A stretch of DNA of 64,000 nucleotides from Sindora glabra (lineage: Eukaryota; Streptophyta; Magnoliopsida; Fabales; Fabaceae), in contig CM035232.1 of assembly GCA_020226215.1 (NCBI GenBank), forward strand, positions 48,050,179-48,114,178, read 5' to 3'. Below, piece after piece: positions 23,838 to 36,023 of the stretch; the first letter of the stretch is position 1, and every line of letters begins with the position of its first letter. The position numbers and the translations under genes were made by a program. The notes under the pieces were generated by a model. The model had not been told where the DNA came from, did no database searches, and saw nothing but the letters and a program-made list of their open reading frames with translations.

Positions 23838-26800
23838 TCACTACACATAAGAATTTTATGTCTATAATTTCGCTAATATAACAAAAAAATGAAGAAATGC
23901 TATTATGGAATTGCCTTTTAATGTCAATTATTTAACATATTTAATGTCAATTATTACCCGATGTATAGACATTATTATATATTAGAAAATTCCACATCGA
24001 TTTTATAACTCACGTAAAAAGGTAAAATAACACTAGTTTCCATATATATAAAATCATTGTTGACATTTTTCATGGGAAATACAATATGAAGATTTTTAAT
24101 GACATTAAATGCTAGTTTTTTTTTAATTTTTATAAATAACTAGCATTGTATTTTATATACCATATTAGTTAATAAAATTAACCTACATTATATATCATTC
24201 CCCCAGCCCCTACCCTTCCCCAAATCTTAATACCTTCCTATATTTCTATTCTCCCTATTGCATGTATTTCCTTACCTTAACTAAACTAACATCCCTATCC
24301 ATATTTTAATAATTTTAAGTAAAAAAAAGTTTGAAAATAATGAAAGGTTATCTCAATTGAAAATAGGTGCTTCGTTGTAGGTACCCATTGTTCAATATAT
24401 GAGATTAGCAATCCCTAAAAAATAATTTGAATTCAATAGCAGCAAATGCAATGGGCAATATTTATTAAAATTTTCTATATGATACTATATTGAATTCCAA
24501 AGAAAATGAATAAAATTAAATTTCTTATTTGTACAAATTTATAAAAGTTACAACAAAATAGAAAGAAACAAAATATGATTGATTATGCACTTTTCCAAGA
24601 AATTAGAAACTAAATTACAAGAACAAACATAAAATGTAAAACAATTCCTTGCTCATTATATTATGCACTTTTCCAGCAAGTACTAAATCTTACATATTTA
24701 GTCACAAGCTAATAGAACTTTAATTCTAAAAAATAAATTAGTAAGCATGAACATAAAACTAAAAAGAATCATTTTAAGATTGGAAGGTAAGCATATCTAA
24801 TTAGAGAGAGAAATTTTCTGGGTTAGAAGAGTTTCATGATAAAACTTACAAATGACACCATAGCTTCACTCTTTTATTTTGAATTTACACCTTGGTTTTC
24901 ATACTATTTTAAGTTTAGATGTTGATTACTAAAAAAATCTCTATTTCTATAATTAAACTATGTCATCCTAATATAGAATTTTACACGTTGATTATTAAAC
25001 AAAAAATTAATTTCAAGAAATAATTTTATAATTTTAGCATAAATTTTATAAGAACAATAATATCATTTTATGAATTGATGAATTTTGTTCTTGATTCAAC
25101 TTACTTTAAGTGAAATCAGTAGTATTAAAATTGTTTTATGTATTATGACATTTTTCTTATACAGTTAAATAAATACAAACAATAATAGGTTAAATGTAAA
25201 CAAAATAAATGTGAAACTAACAAGCTATTACAAAAATAGCATTCTACCATTTATTTATCCTTGTATTAATACATTGTTATATACAATGAAAAACTATAAT
25301 TTATAATAAATAATAAATTTTAAATTAAAGCAAAAGTATGTATCCTCTTTTCATAATTCTTTTCATATTGTCTGAAGGCTTATAAGTTAGAGTATGTATA
25401 TGAAATTAAACTGATGATAAATTTTAGTAAGAAGAAGTAAAATAATTATTTTTGTAATGAACTTAAGTCTTTTAATATAAAAATGATCATTTTACATTTT
25501 TTTACTATAATTTTTCTAAAGTTTTTCTTATTTTTGCACTTTCTTGACATCCATAATAAATGTTATTCTAGATGTGGAACCCAAAATGCTATAATTTAGA
25601 ATAAAAAATAAATATAACTTTGGAGGGTGTAAATGGTTGTAAACTAATAATAAATTATAGTAAGAAAAAATAATATAACCAGTTTTGCAATAAATTTAAA
25701 CTTTTTAATATAAGAATCGACACGCTACTTTTTACTACAATTTCTCATTAGCTTTCTCATCTTTGCAATTTTTTAACATCTCTAAATATTCTTCTTGAGA
25801 TGGAATCTAAATACTATAATTATAAAAGAAAAATAAAGATAGCTTTAGAAGGTGTAAATTGATGGAAAAATTATAATAAAAAGAAGTAAAATAACTAGTC
25901 TTACAATGAACTCATGCCTTCTAATGCAAGAATGGTCATGCTACCTCCTTTCAATGTAATTTTTCATTAGTTTTTCCATTATAAGGAATATATATTTCAA
26001 ATGGAAAGTGAGAATAAAATTCATAGGCAACATGCAGATCTTTAGACATCAATTGTTAATCAGAACTAATGTATTACATATATTTTATTTCATATAGCTT
26101 CACTATAAATATACTATGAAACATCATAATTTTTTACAATTTTCCATTACACTTATTGGTAAATGCACTTGACATTTAATACACATTAGAAAATTGTTGT
26201 TATACTTTTAGATGTCAATTATATCATAAAACCGATGTGATAACTTATACTAAATTTCTTATTTATCTTTTCATCTCCTAATACAACTTTTGCATCTAGT
26301 AATGTCATCATTGGTAAATATTTATTATACATTAACTGACCATTGATATATCTTTTGACCTCAGTAGGTCAAAAATTAATGTGGTATCCACTTCAAAATT
26401 TTCTCATCCAACATTGCATCTAATTTTTCCAAACTATATTAGTTTTTAATAAAATCAATGTTGTTTACTTTTATTTTTTTAATACAACTTCTACATCCTA
26501 ACAACACAGCCATCGATGTTGCACATTTGGAAATCTTTCAAATCTTATAATCATGGCATTTGTATTAATCATGAGAATCTATTTAAAAATAAAAGATAAT
26601 CATAGTTTGATGTGTTGCTTATGACCATAAAATTCAAAACCTTTTCTAAATATCTAAAAAGAATAGATGTATTGTCCTTTTATGTCATCTAAACAAAAAA
26701 TAAAGTGAAAGAGAAATATATTGATAAAATAAAAAAAATTACATTGGTTATTAAACCAAAACTGGTATCTTTACTTAGTTGAAATGGCTTCTTAAGTGTT

Positions 26801-28018
26801 AGTAGTTTCTTTATACCTCATAAATGATATTCTTGAAAAATACTTACCATTTATTATAAGTTAGGTGGTCGATACTATACTTTTATACATCAATTAAGTT
26901 AAAAAATTGACATGATAACTTTATCGTAAATATTTTAATCCAATTTTTCATCTTTCCCTCCAATTTTACAAAACCATGTTGGCTTTTTTTAAATAAATAA
27001 CTATCATGATTTATTCTTTTTTTATTTCTTTAATACAATGGATACAATTTTCTCAAGCAATATTATTAACTTTTTACAACTTAGCATTTTTCTAACAATA
27101 GATGCTAATTACAAATCACTTTTCTACCAACATTAACTAAGAAATATTGTACAATAACATTACAATTAATTATTTAATATAATTTATAAATCATTATATA
27201 CTCTATGTTTCATATAAAATAATGATTTACACAAAATCTATAATATATCATCGATGCAATTTACAATATAGCCACTTATTTTTATATTAAAGAAATTAAA
27301 ATCCTTATAGCAAATTCCCATTTGTTAAAGAAATCTAATTTATTTTCATCATATTAAAGTACTCTACTAGATTTAGCAAACATTAGTCATTCATTCCTTG
27401 CAGTATTAAGCAGAATATTAAGACAACACACATAGTCAATGTTGTATAGTTAAAAATATTTTGAATCTTATCATTATCAATTTTCCATCAAACTTTAGAT
27501 ATATTATGATCATAAGCATCCTATCCTAGCAGAAAATAACCATAATTTGATAAAAAAAAAAACTCATAACCATAAGATTCAAAATATTTCTAACTATGCA
27601 ACAAAAATGGTGTGTTGTCCTCTTATGCTACTTAAATTAAAAATGGAATGAAAAAGAAATTTATAAATAGTGGAAATAACAATAGAAAATGATTATCAAA
27701 GAAGAATCATTGTTTAAACATTTCATATTTCCTATCAAGATGATTCAAATGCCTTTTGAATGACAATTATAGAAAACCAATGATTGAAGTTATCGATGTT
27801 TGACTTTCAACGTTAGTTATTTATTTTAACCAATATGATAAGTTATTCTTTATTTTGAAAATATCATAGCACTAACTTATTAGGTATTTTTTATTATAAG
27901 TGATGTTATAAGTTGCTCATAATTGCAAAAATATACTTACACCATTATATACATCAATTTTGAACATAATTAATATTAATATGGCCATGTTATAAAGTAA
28001 ATTTGTAGTAATGAAAAA
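23838..28018. mobile_element. Possible CACTA-like non-coding element (D)
   Basis: The left border reads CACTACACATAAGAATTTTA (23834 region). The right border, reversed, reads TACTACAAATTTACTTTATA, which resembles a decayed CACTA terminus. About 24190-24890 is homologous to the arm of copy A. No transposase is visible. No 3 bp target duplication matches and the right end is degraded, so the ends are uncertain. Confidence 0.35.
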
Positions 28019-28363
28019 TAATAGGGGAATAGAAATTCTCTTTGTATATGTATATATAGAAACACACATATGTGTGGATAGCTGCATTAGTTTGCTCCAT
28101 AATTTCTACCAAAAACCTACTCATTGCAAATGAATTCATATTAATGTGAGAATTTGAGATATGAAGTGTATACACCTTTGAATTGTATGGCCTTGAAATT
28201 GGATATTCCTAGTTAGCTAAACAAGACTGAGTAAGGTAAAATATTTGTCAAATTTTGAAATTAATCTTTTATTTATTTTGGATTTCAAGATTTTAAAGTT
28301 TAATATATCACACTGTTTTATTTTATTTTTAATCAATTCTTATATCTTATACCAAATTTTTAA
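28019..28363. other. AT-rich spacer
   Basis: No feature recognised. A minus-strand open frame at 28175-27990 shows no domain. Confidence 0.4.
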
Positions 28364-28404
28364 GGCTCTGTTTATTTCATCATAAAGTATTTTTATAGAA
28401 AAAT
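28364..28404 (+). repeat. Left terminal inverted repeat of a disrupted TIR element
   Basis: GGCTCTGTTTATTTCATCAT and the following TATTTTTATAGAAA are an imperfect inverted match (about 33 of 41 positions) to the sequence ending at 36023. The LINE lies between the two, so it probably inserted into this older element. Sequence 28405-28717 would be element interior or LINE 5' end. Confidence 0.5.
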
Positions 28405-28717
28405 ATCATCTACATAAATATTAATAAAAAGGTGCTATGTTATTTATATTGATAGCTAATACCTAAAAGTCTAGAAATGGAGGAAAGTAAATTGTTTTTT
28501 GAAATAAGAGAATTTGCTTTCTCTAAATTTTTCATATTTAACATTAAACAAATAAAATACTTTCCTTTTAGGATAGAATTTAAAGGTTTCATGATTAGCT
28601 AGGGTTTTCAAATTATAATTTTATAGCAACAACAATGCCTATCACCTAGACGGGACTATACCACATCCATTGAACTTAATTCATTTGGCTTTAGAGTTAA
28701 CGTATCTACCTTTGGAT

Positions 28718-30330
28718 GGATCCTAACTTATGTCAACCATCAATAGAGGAGGTTGATCAACTAAGAAAGAGCACAAAGAAATGTAGACAAGACTGGAAAG
28801 AGTTTGAAGGTAGGACATTAGGATTATAGTCTTACAATGATTTAATGCTAACACCACATGATGATACCAAGACCCAGACTTAAGTGTCATTATATAAGGA
28901 TATGCTGTTAAAAGAACGAGTAGAGGATGATAACAAGGAATTGGATCATAAAGATAATAATATTGATACAGAAGATGATAATCTAGGTGATGATAGAGTT
29001 GATTCAGATGATGACAAAGTGGTGATGGTATTGTAGTAATAGATGAAATTTTGAAGGGAAATAAAATATGTCTAGCTTTAAAACTCTTAGAGAAGGAAAT
29101 GGAACTCATTAGAAAGCCTTAAAGAAAATGTCTTATTATCAAACTATTAGGAAGAAAAGTTAGGTTCTGATTCTTGTAGAAAAAATTAACTCAATTGTGG
29201 AGAGGAGTGAGGGGATTTAATCTTATAGACTTGGGATATGATTATTACGTAATCAAATTTAAGTCAATGGGTGGACAAGAATTTGTTTTAACAAGAGGTC
29301 CTTGGTTAATTTTGGATCACTATTTAATAGTCCAAGAATAGGTCCTAAATTTTAATCCCGCTATAGCTTATATTGACAAAGTTGCTGTGTGGGTACATTT
29401 TTTGAAGCTAGCTATGGAATACTATGATAAAAAATTCCTTTGTGTAATTGGTAATAGAATTGGAAAGACAATCAAAATTGATTACATGATTGAGGAAAAA
29501 GCACAGGGTAAATATGCAAGACTTTGTGTTTTAATTAATCTCAATAAGCCACTATTACCACAATTTAGAGTAGGAATAGAAGATATTAAAATTGAGTATG
29601 AGGGAATGCACTTAATTTGTTTCCACTGTAGACGATACAGTCATTATACTGATGGTTATAAATAAAAGGTAATTTAGTAGGAGAACATTCAAAAAGTTAT
29701 CACCGCTAATAATGAAGCTAAACATGAAACTAATCTCCATACCAATTTACAACAATAATAAGGTCACTTGAATCAACCCTCTACGGAATAAGGGGATTGG
29801 ATAATAGTTTAACGACCGAAGCATAATTGCAAGATGAAAACTAGCTAAAAGGGCATGAGTGAAAACAGACCTACAGGATCTTGCTTTGCTACCTTTGTCA
29901 ATCCCATATTTGATAATGAAGAAACTGACCAATGGAAGCTTACATGAGAAGCAGGTAATATGGGAGTTAGAAGAAAAAATTTAGACCCAAATGTATCCAC
30001 TAACAAGTCAAAAAACTTCTCCAAGGTTGAGATAAAAACATCACATCAAAATGTGTCCCCTTTGAATGAAAAGCGTCAACCAATCCTAAATAAAGACAAA
30101 AGTGTTGTCATTATTGTGAGCTCACTTATGGGATCAAATAAGGATTAGAACAATGAAGAAGCCTTTAATAGGACTTCTACCATGTAATCCATATCACCCA
30201 GGGTCATCTAGTTTTACCAAGAAAAATAGCTAGCTACCAAGATTGCAAGAGATGTTGAATGGCAGACCCAATAGGGCATGGATGATATGAATATTGACAA
30301 TTTGGACAAACCCCCTAACTAATAACTTAA
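28718..30330 (+). pseudogene. LINE ORF1 remnant
   Basis: The N-terminal reading EEVDQLRKSTKKCRQDWKEF begins near 28746, followed by an acidic tail (DDNLGDDRVDSDDDK). A DUF4283-like region follows (LWRGVRGFNLIDLGYDYYVI, about 29190-29300), then an open segment, 29387-29665, with KYARLCVLINLNKPLL and a zinc knuckle CFHCRRYSHYTDGY (29618-29659). The knuckle's last Cys codon has become Tyr. In plant L1 elements this is the nucleic-acid-binding partner that coats the element RNA. Stops at several places make it non-functional. Confidence 0.75.
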
Positions 30331-30497
30331 GTTGAGGGACGATCAAATGTCAACCTAGAATTATGGTTTTATGGTTGAGGAGATATAGTGAGGCAATTGT
30401 TCAAACATGTAGTTGGAGATGTTATAGAATGGCAAAGTCCAAGCTCACTTGGATACAGACCAGCACTAGGTTGGTGATTAAAATTTATATTTATTTA

Positions 30498-31200
30498 ATG
30501 TTTAAACTCATATCATGGAATTGTAAGGGTGTGGGAAACCCTGAATTTATCTTTCATGCTAATACTGTGTTTAGAAAGCATTAACCCAATGTGATTGCCT
30601 TATTGGAAACAAAGGTTGATACAACTAGAGCTCAAACAATATTTCAGAAATTGCACTTTCCAGATTATTTTGTTCAAGAAGGACGTGGATTAACTGAAGG
30701 TATTTGGCTAGGATGGAAAGCAGATCAAGTCAAGATGGATATTCTTTAAACTTCACCCTAATTTATTCATGCCCAAGTTCGAGATATTAATAATTCATGT
30801 TGGCTGCTTACTGTGGTATATATGAGCCCCAATATGGAACCTGAAGGCATTGTAGAGAATAAATTTTAAGACTTGTACAGAATATCATGAATCTTGGACC
30901 ATAATTGATGATTTTAATAACATTGCCCACCTCATGGAAAAAAAAAGGCACTCCAACCATAAATAAAAAATATGAGGAAATCTCAAATTGGATCAATAAA
31001 TGTGATTTATTTGATTTAAGGTGGCAAGGTTCCCATTTTACCTGCAAAGGACTAATTCGAGATGGATATGATCGTATCTTTGAGCACTTGGATATAGTTC
31101 TATGTAATATAGAATGGCAATGCCTATTTGATAATGCTATTGTTTAGGTCCTTCCAAGAGTCTACTCAGATCATCACCCATTAATGTTGTTAAATTCAAA
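30498..31200 (+). pseudogene. LINE ORF2 endonuclease domain
   Basis: ORF2 starts at the ATG at 30498 with MFKLISWNCKGVGN, the conserved N-terminal block of APE-type endonucleases (catalytic Asn). ALLETK (catalytic Glu) follows near 30600, then FVQEGRGLTEGIWLGWK. The middle blocks are frameshifted. The later blocks GYDRIFEHLDIVLCN (31060-31110) and SDHHPLML (about 31168-31191) are the catalytic D/H end of the domain. The family enzyme nicks target DNA to prime reverse transcription. Confidence 0.8.
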
Positions 31201-33450
31201 AGAGATAAATGTGAGGAAAAATAAACCATTCCGAATTGAAGTAATGTGGCTTTTACATACTAACTTTGAGCAATTTTTGGATAATAATTGGATCTTTCAA
31301 AAACCCTTTCTAAACAACATTCAAAGTCTCCTTGAAAAATTGATAACTTGGAATAAGGAAGTATTTAGCCACTTAAAAAAAAAGAAAAATTGAATTTTAG
31401 CTCGCATTAAAAAGGCTCAATTAGCCTTGAAAGAAAATGGAATCCTCACTTAGATAATCTAGAAAAGCAACTTCAATAGGAGTTATCTACTGTTCTAAAA
31501 TAGGAAGAAGTCCTCTGGCATAAAAAATTAAGATCTAAATGGATTAAAGATAGGGACTGCAACATTAAATTCTACCACACTAAGACAGTGGTGCAAAGGA
31601 GGTACAATAGAGTTGCTATGCTTTGTGATGCTAATGGCCACTGGATTAAGGATAAAAATCAATTGACTGATATGATCGTGGACTTCTGTAAAAATTTATT
31701 CATTGAAGATTCTAATTAGTATACCTCTTTACGTATAAAGTGCTTATTCCCTAGATCTACAAAGGTAGAGACTAACAATTTGACTAAAAGATTATCAATG
31801 CAAGAAATTAAGCGTGTAATTTTTTATATCGGTTCTTTAAAAGTCTTGGGGCTAAATGGATTCCCTAATAGTTTTTATAAAGAAAATTGGGATAGAATTG
31901 GGCATACTCTAACTAATTTTGTGTGAGATGTGTTTGAAGGAAGGACTATAGTTCAAAATGTAAACTAAGTGATCATTACTCTGATCCCTAAACTGGGTCA
32001 ACTAGAATTTGTGAATTAGTTTCGACTAATTTGGTTATGTAATGTGAGTGATAAATGCATTACTAAAGTAATTGTTAATAGATTAAAAGCTCTTATGCTA
32101 ACCAGAATCTCTCCTTTTCAATCCAGTTTTGTTCTAGGATGGTGCATCTAGGATAACATAGTCATAACTAGTGAGATGATCCATTTGTTGATCTTGAAAA
32201 AGTATATGATAGAATCAAATGAAGTTTCCTGTCAGACATGTTAAAGAGGTGGGTATCCTTTCTCAGCTCCATTTATTGATAATGAAATGTGTTACTACAT
32301 TTACATTGAATGTTCTCTAGAATGGAAATAAAACTATTGATTTCTAACCTTCGAGAAGTATCAGACAAAAGGATCCTATCTCTCCCTACTTATTTGTTCT
32401 CTATATGGAAAAGTTGTCACAGTTAATAATGTATGAGGTAGTAGAAGGGAACTAGAGACCAATCAAAGCTAGGAGAATGGGTCCATTCATATCCCATCTC
32501 ATGTACGCTAATGATCTTATCTTATTTTCAAAAGCTGGAGTAGATCAAATAAGATGTATTTTAAAATGCCTGTCATTATTTTGCTTAGCCTTAGGCCAAA
32601 AGGTAAATCCATCTAAATTTAGAATCATATTCTTAAAAAATACAAATTCTAGTTTGAAAATCAAAATTGTGGCCATTAGTGGTCTTTGTCATACTCAATA
32701 CTTTGACAAATATCTTAGTATCAACCTACATCCATCTGGAATAGATAGTAGAAGTTATGATGAGCTAATTGATAAAATTAATAGAAAGCTTGCAGGTTAG
32801 TAGACAAAAACTCTATCAATGGCTAGTAGAATAACTCTTGCAGGCTCAGTTATCTCCAGTTTTCGTCTATATAATATGTAAGTTGAAAATTTTCCCAAAA
32901 GAGTCTTCTTAGAGATGGAAAGGCTGCAAAGAAATTTTATCTAGGGGCATGACCAGAATACAAGGAAAAACCACCTTATTGGGTGGCACAAAATTTGTTA
33001 ACCTAAACAATCCAGAGTTTTGGGATTTTGAAATATGGAAAAGATGAATATGGCATGTTTAATGAAATTGTGTTATAAAATCTTCATGGAGGAAGATAGC
33101 TTATAGGTATAGATTATGAAAGGTAAATATGGGTCTCGAGGATGATGGCCTATGATACTTAAAACATCCAACAACGACTCTCGAATCTAAAAAGCTATTT
33201 TGTCTATATCAGATGCTACTGTTCAAGGTTTAAAATGGCAAGTTAATAATGGAGAAACTATAAGGTTCTGGACTAACAATTGGTTTAGTCTTGATCGGCC
33301 ACTGTTTAATTTACTTGGGACTGTATTGTTACTGAATAGGATCAATCATTGATTGAGAAGTTTGTGACAGAGAGTTAGGATTGAAATTGGTCCTTACTTT
33401 AACAACTTTTTCCTAAGCTCATTATGGATAAGATCCAGATGTGTCTCCCC
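31201..33450 (+). pseudogene. LINE ORF2 reverse transcriptase domain
   Basis: The reading FRIEVMWLLHTNFEQFLDNN begins the post-endonuclease linker. The RT fingers follow around 31850-32200 (GLNGFPNSFYKENWD, RLKALMLTRISPFQSSFV in shifting frames). The palm block HLMYANDLILFSKAG lies at 32495-32539 with YAND at 32504-32515; the usual form is [FY]ADD, so one catalytic Asp codon has become Asn. The open segment runs 32477-32800 and ends DKINRKLAG, the usual thumb start. Broken both sides of this segment. Confidence 0.8.
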
Positions 33451-33901
33451 CACAACTAAATGTTGGTCTTAATGCTCAAGCTTGGTCAATGAACTTGGCA
33501 AATGGTTTTTCAATTAAAGAAGCATATGAGTTTTTGATGCACAATTTGTGGAATATCCTTGATAGAATTTGGAAGGATATCCAGTGCCTCCCAACCCGTT
33601 AACATGTCAAATACTTTGTTTGGCAAGCAGTCCATAACAACCTCTTTACAAATTCCTATACTAGTAAACGGGGTAATGGCAATCTATTTTGCAAAATATG
33701 TGTAGGAAAAAATGAAATTGTTACTCACATTTTAAGGGATTGCTCTATTGCACGTTCTCTATGGTTATAGTTGGTTGACCCATGTTTCATCTCCATTTTT
33801 TTCTACGGTCTCTATTATAGAATAGTTTTGATTAAATCTTAATCAAAATTTGGCCTGTCAAGGTGATTGTCTTGGCGATTGGCGGATTGTATAGGTGATC
33901 A
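33451..33901 (+). pseudogene. LINE ORF2 zf-RVT domain (left of the solo LTR)
   Basis: The reading NGFSIKEAYEFLMHNLWN leads into IWKDIQCLPTR and HVKYFVWQAVHNNLFTN, then a Cys/His block FCKICVGKNEIVTHILRDC (about 33691-33750). This is the zf-RVT domain seen between RT and RNase H in plant LINEs. The frame is lost before 33902, where the solo LTR begins. Confidence 0.75.
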
Positions 33902-35232
33902 TGTTGGTGTATATGCCCTAAACTTATCATATAAATGATTGTAAATTTGAATCATATTATTTTAATGGCAATTCTAATTATTATATTATACATATATTGT
34001 CTACGTAATATATTTAATTATAATAATAACCTTAGAATAATTATATTCTTAAATATCCCTAGTCATATATCATTGTGGATTGGGTTGCTTTGATATATTA
34101 AGACTAACACGTATGGTGACTTATATGAGGTATTAAGTCTACACATGAGTATAAGTTAGAGAACTTGTATATTGGACTGACCACCTTAAGAATACTATAT
34201 GATCATTATATAAGTATCATGAGTGATTTTTAGTGATCATCATTAATATGGTTCTTTGACCTGAGATCGTTAAGGTTCCCTACATGTGAGTTTCATATTT
34301 TAATACTACTCTATATCACTCATGGTTAAGTGAATGCAAGGGTAGTTATTGAATATGTCACGTATCATGCGAAGGGATTTGTATAATTAAGATGAAAATT
34401 TTCCCTCCTATATAACAGGAGTGATATCTGTGAGCCCTTTGATTAAGTAACGTTGAGAAAAATGCATGACCATATTCAGATGAATTAACATGGGATGTCA
34501 ATTACATTTGCTTTAGTCAGCTTACTTAAGAATCAAGAAACCTTTGAATTGGGCTAGACGAGAATGACATAGTCCATATCTCGTGCTCAATTTAGATATC
34601 TAGGATAAAAACTCATAAATGATGATCACATATAGGTTCAGTTAAATCACTAATTTTTTCATTGCTTTGGTAACAATAATGTGTTGCTAGATACTGCTCA
34701 TTATTTATGATCATTAATATGATTTATGATCATTATCAATGTAATGAGAGCCTGTAAGGTCGTACACTTAGAATCTAGTGAATTTGGAATTAATGGACCA
34801 AATTATTTGGGCTTAATATTTGGGAATTCCATGTTATAATTATAAGGCCCAATAATAAGCCTATAATTATGCATGGAATTAAGCCCAATTAGTTAAAGTT
34901 TTCTATGCACCTTTTTAAATAGGCTTATTGGATAATAATATGAATTATTCGTGCATCCCAAAATACAGAAAAACCTAGCAACCCCCTTTGAAACCTTAAA
35001 GGGCATAACTAGCACTACAAAAGAAAAGGAGGTGAATTCCAATCAGTGCACGTGAGACATTCGTTGGTGATTCACCGGTTCATGTGGATACTTCAGAATC
35101 TTCAACTAGAAGGAGTCGAAAAGGGTGATCAGCGATCATAAAAGGTAATTAAATCCCTATCTTATTCTAATTGTTTCACATGGATCTTTGGTTGGGATCG
35201 GTTAATTCCACTCTGTTTACCCAATCCCAACA
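33902..35232 (+). mobile_element. Solo LTR, 1331 bp, in the LINE
   Basis: Begins TGTTGGTGTATATGCCC and ends CCAATCCCAACA, with TGTTGG/CCAACA inverted ends, and is flanked by a perfect 5 bp duplication GATCA (33897-33901 and 35233-35237). LINE sequence resumes directly after it. No internal domain, PBS or PPT is present, so it is a solo LTR left by recombination between two LTRs. Plus orientation is inferred from a TTTTTAAATAGG TATA-like site (about 34912-34923) followed by an AAAACCTAGCA leader-like stretch. Superfamily unknown. Confidence 0.85.
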
Positions 35233-35237
35233 GATCA

Positions 35238-35906
35238 ATTGCTGGCTACTTTGGCAATGGAGGAATAAGTCAATGCATCAGAGTTCATTCACATACTTGT
35301 CCAACTTGGTAGCTATTGTTAGATGTTATGCAGAACAGGTTCACCATACTTTTGCTACAAACAGCACTAATGAGCATCATATTATAAGCAAATTAAAAAT
35401 ATGTTAGCATCCTCCTCCAATTAAATAGCTTAAGATTAATACAAATGGCTCAATTAGGAAAAAAACTTCCAAAACTGGTTATGAGGGAATCCTTCTAGAC
35501 TTTAACGGTAGATGGATAATTGGTTTTGCTAGAGCTTTGGGCCATTGCTTAACTTTTATAGTGAATGGTAGGGAGTTTTATGTAGGCTTCAAGTCGCATG
35601 GAATTTAGGATATAGAAAGATTATCTTGGAATGTGACTCAAAGTTCTTATTCCAATGCCTTTCCACTCATCTTAACGAAGGAAATCATTTAATGCACCCA
35701 TTCATAGACTATTACAAAATGAATGGGATGTTATAGTTCAACATACATATGGAGAAGGAAACATGTGTGCTGATGGAATGGCTAACTTTAGTCTTTTCTT
35801 GGTGTTAGGAACTCATTTATTTCATCAACCACTTCCTCATATCTCTATATTAGTCTTTGCTAATCTTATGAGAGTCTCTAAGACTCAAGAGATTATTATT
35901 TTGTAA
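35238..35906 (+). pseudogene. LINE ORF2 RNase H domain (right of the solo LTR)
   Basis: After the target duplication the frame resumes with CWLLWQWRNKSMHQSSF. The RNase H region then reads KINTNGSIRKKTSKTGYEGI (DG-x-S changed to NGSI), RWIIGFARALGHC and, near 35755, ADGMANF in a shifted frame (the last catalytic Asp block). ORF2 ends at the TAA at 35904-35906. This RVT_3-type domain is typical of plant L1 elements. It has several frameshifts. Confidence 0.7.
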
Positions 35907-35942
35907 TTTCTTTTTTTAGGTCTTTTGACCCCATTACATTAC

Positions 35943-35952
35943 AAAAAAAAAA
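35943..35952 (+). other. LINE poly(A) tail
   Basis: A run of ten A bases closes the short 3' untranslated region after the ORF2 stop. It marks the 3' end of the LINE, with the older TIR element resuming immediately after. Confidence 0.65.
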
Positions 35953-35970
35953 TATTTTCTCTTCATTTTA

Positions 35971-36023
35971 ATATTTTATAACTATTTTGTAGAAAATAAT
36001 TTTTGATGAAACAAACAAAGTCT
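35971..36023 (-). repeat. Right terminal inverted repeat of the TIR element split by the LINE
   Basis: On the minus strand this reads AGACTTTGTTTGTTTCATCA followed by AAAATTATTTTCTAC, the inverted partner of 28364-28404. Confidence 0.5.

Larger units (their letters stand above)
28718..35952 (+). mobile_element. Decayed LINE (L1-type non-LTR retrotransposon)
   Basis: Plus-strand order: ORF1 with a DUF4283-like region and CCHC knuckle (about 28718-30330), then ORF2 from the ATG at 30498 with endonuclease, reverse transcriptase, zf-RVT and RNase H, a stop at 35904-35906 and a poly(A) at 35943-35952. A solo LTR (33902-35232) interrupts ORF2 between zf-RVT and RNase H. Stops and frameshifts are frequent, so it cannot move. 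The 5' end is not fixed; no target duplication was identified. Confidence 0.85.

Noticed and set aside
28723..29109. 128-codon minus-strand open frame
   Set aside because: It is the antisense of the LINE ORF1 N-terminus, where an acidic GAT-rich coding strand gives a long spurious open frame. The plus-strand reading has recognisable ORF1 blocks.
35171..35407. 78-codon open frame crossing the right edge of the solo LTR
   Set aside because: It is an accidental fusion of LTR end sequence with resuming LINE sequence across the GATCA duplication.
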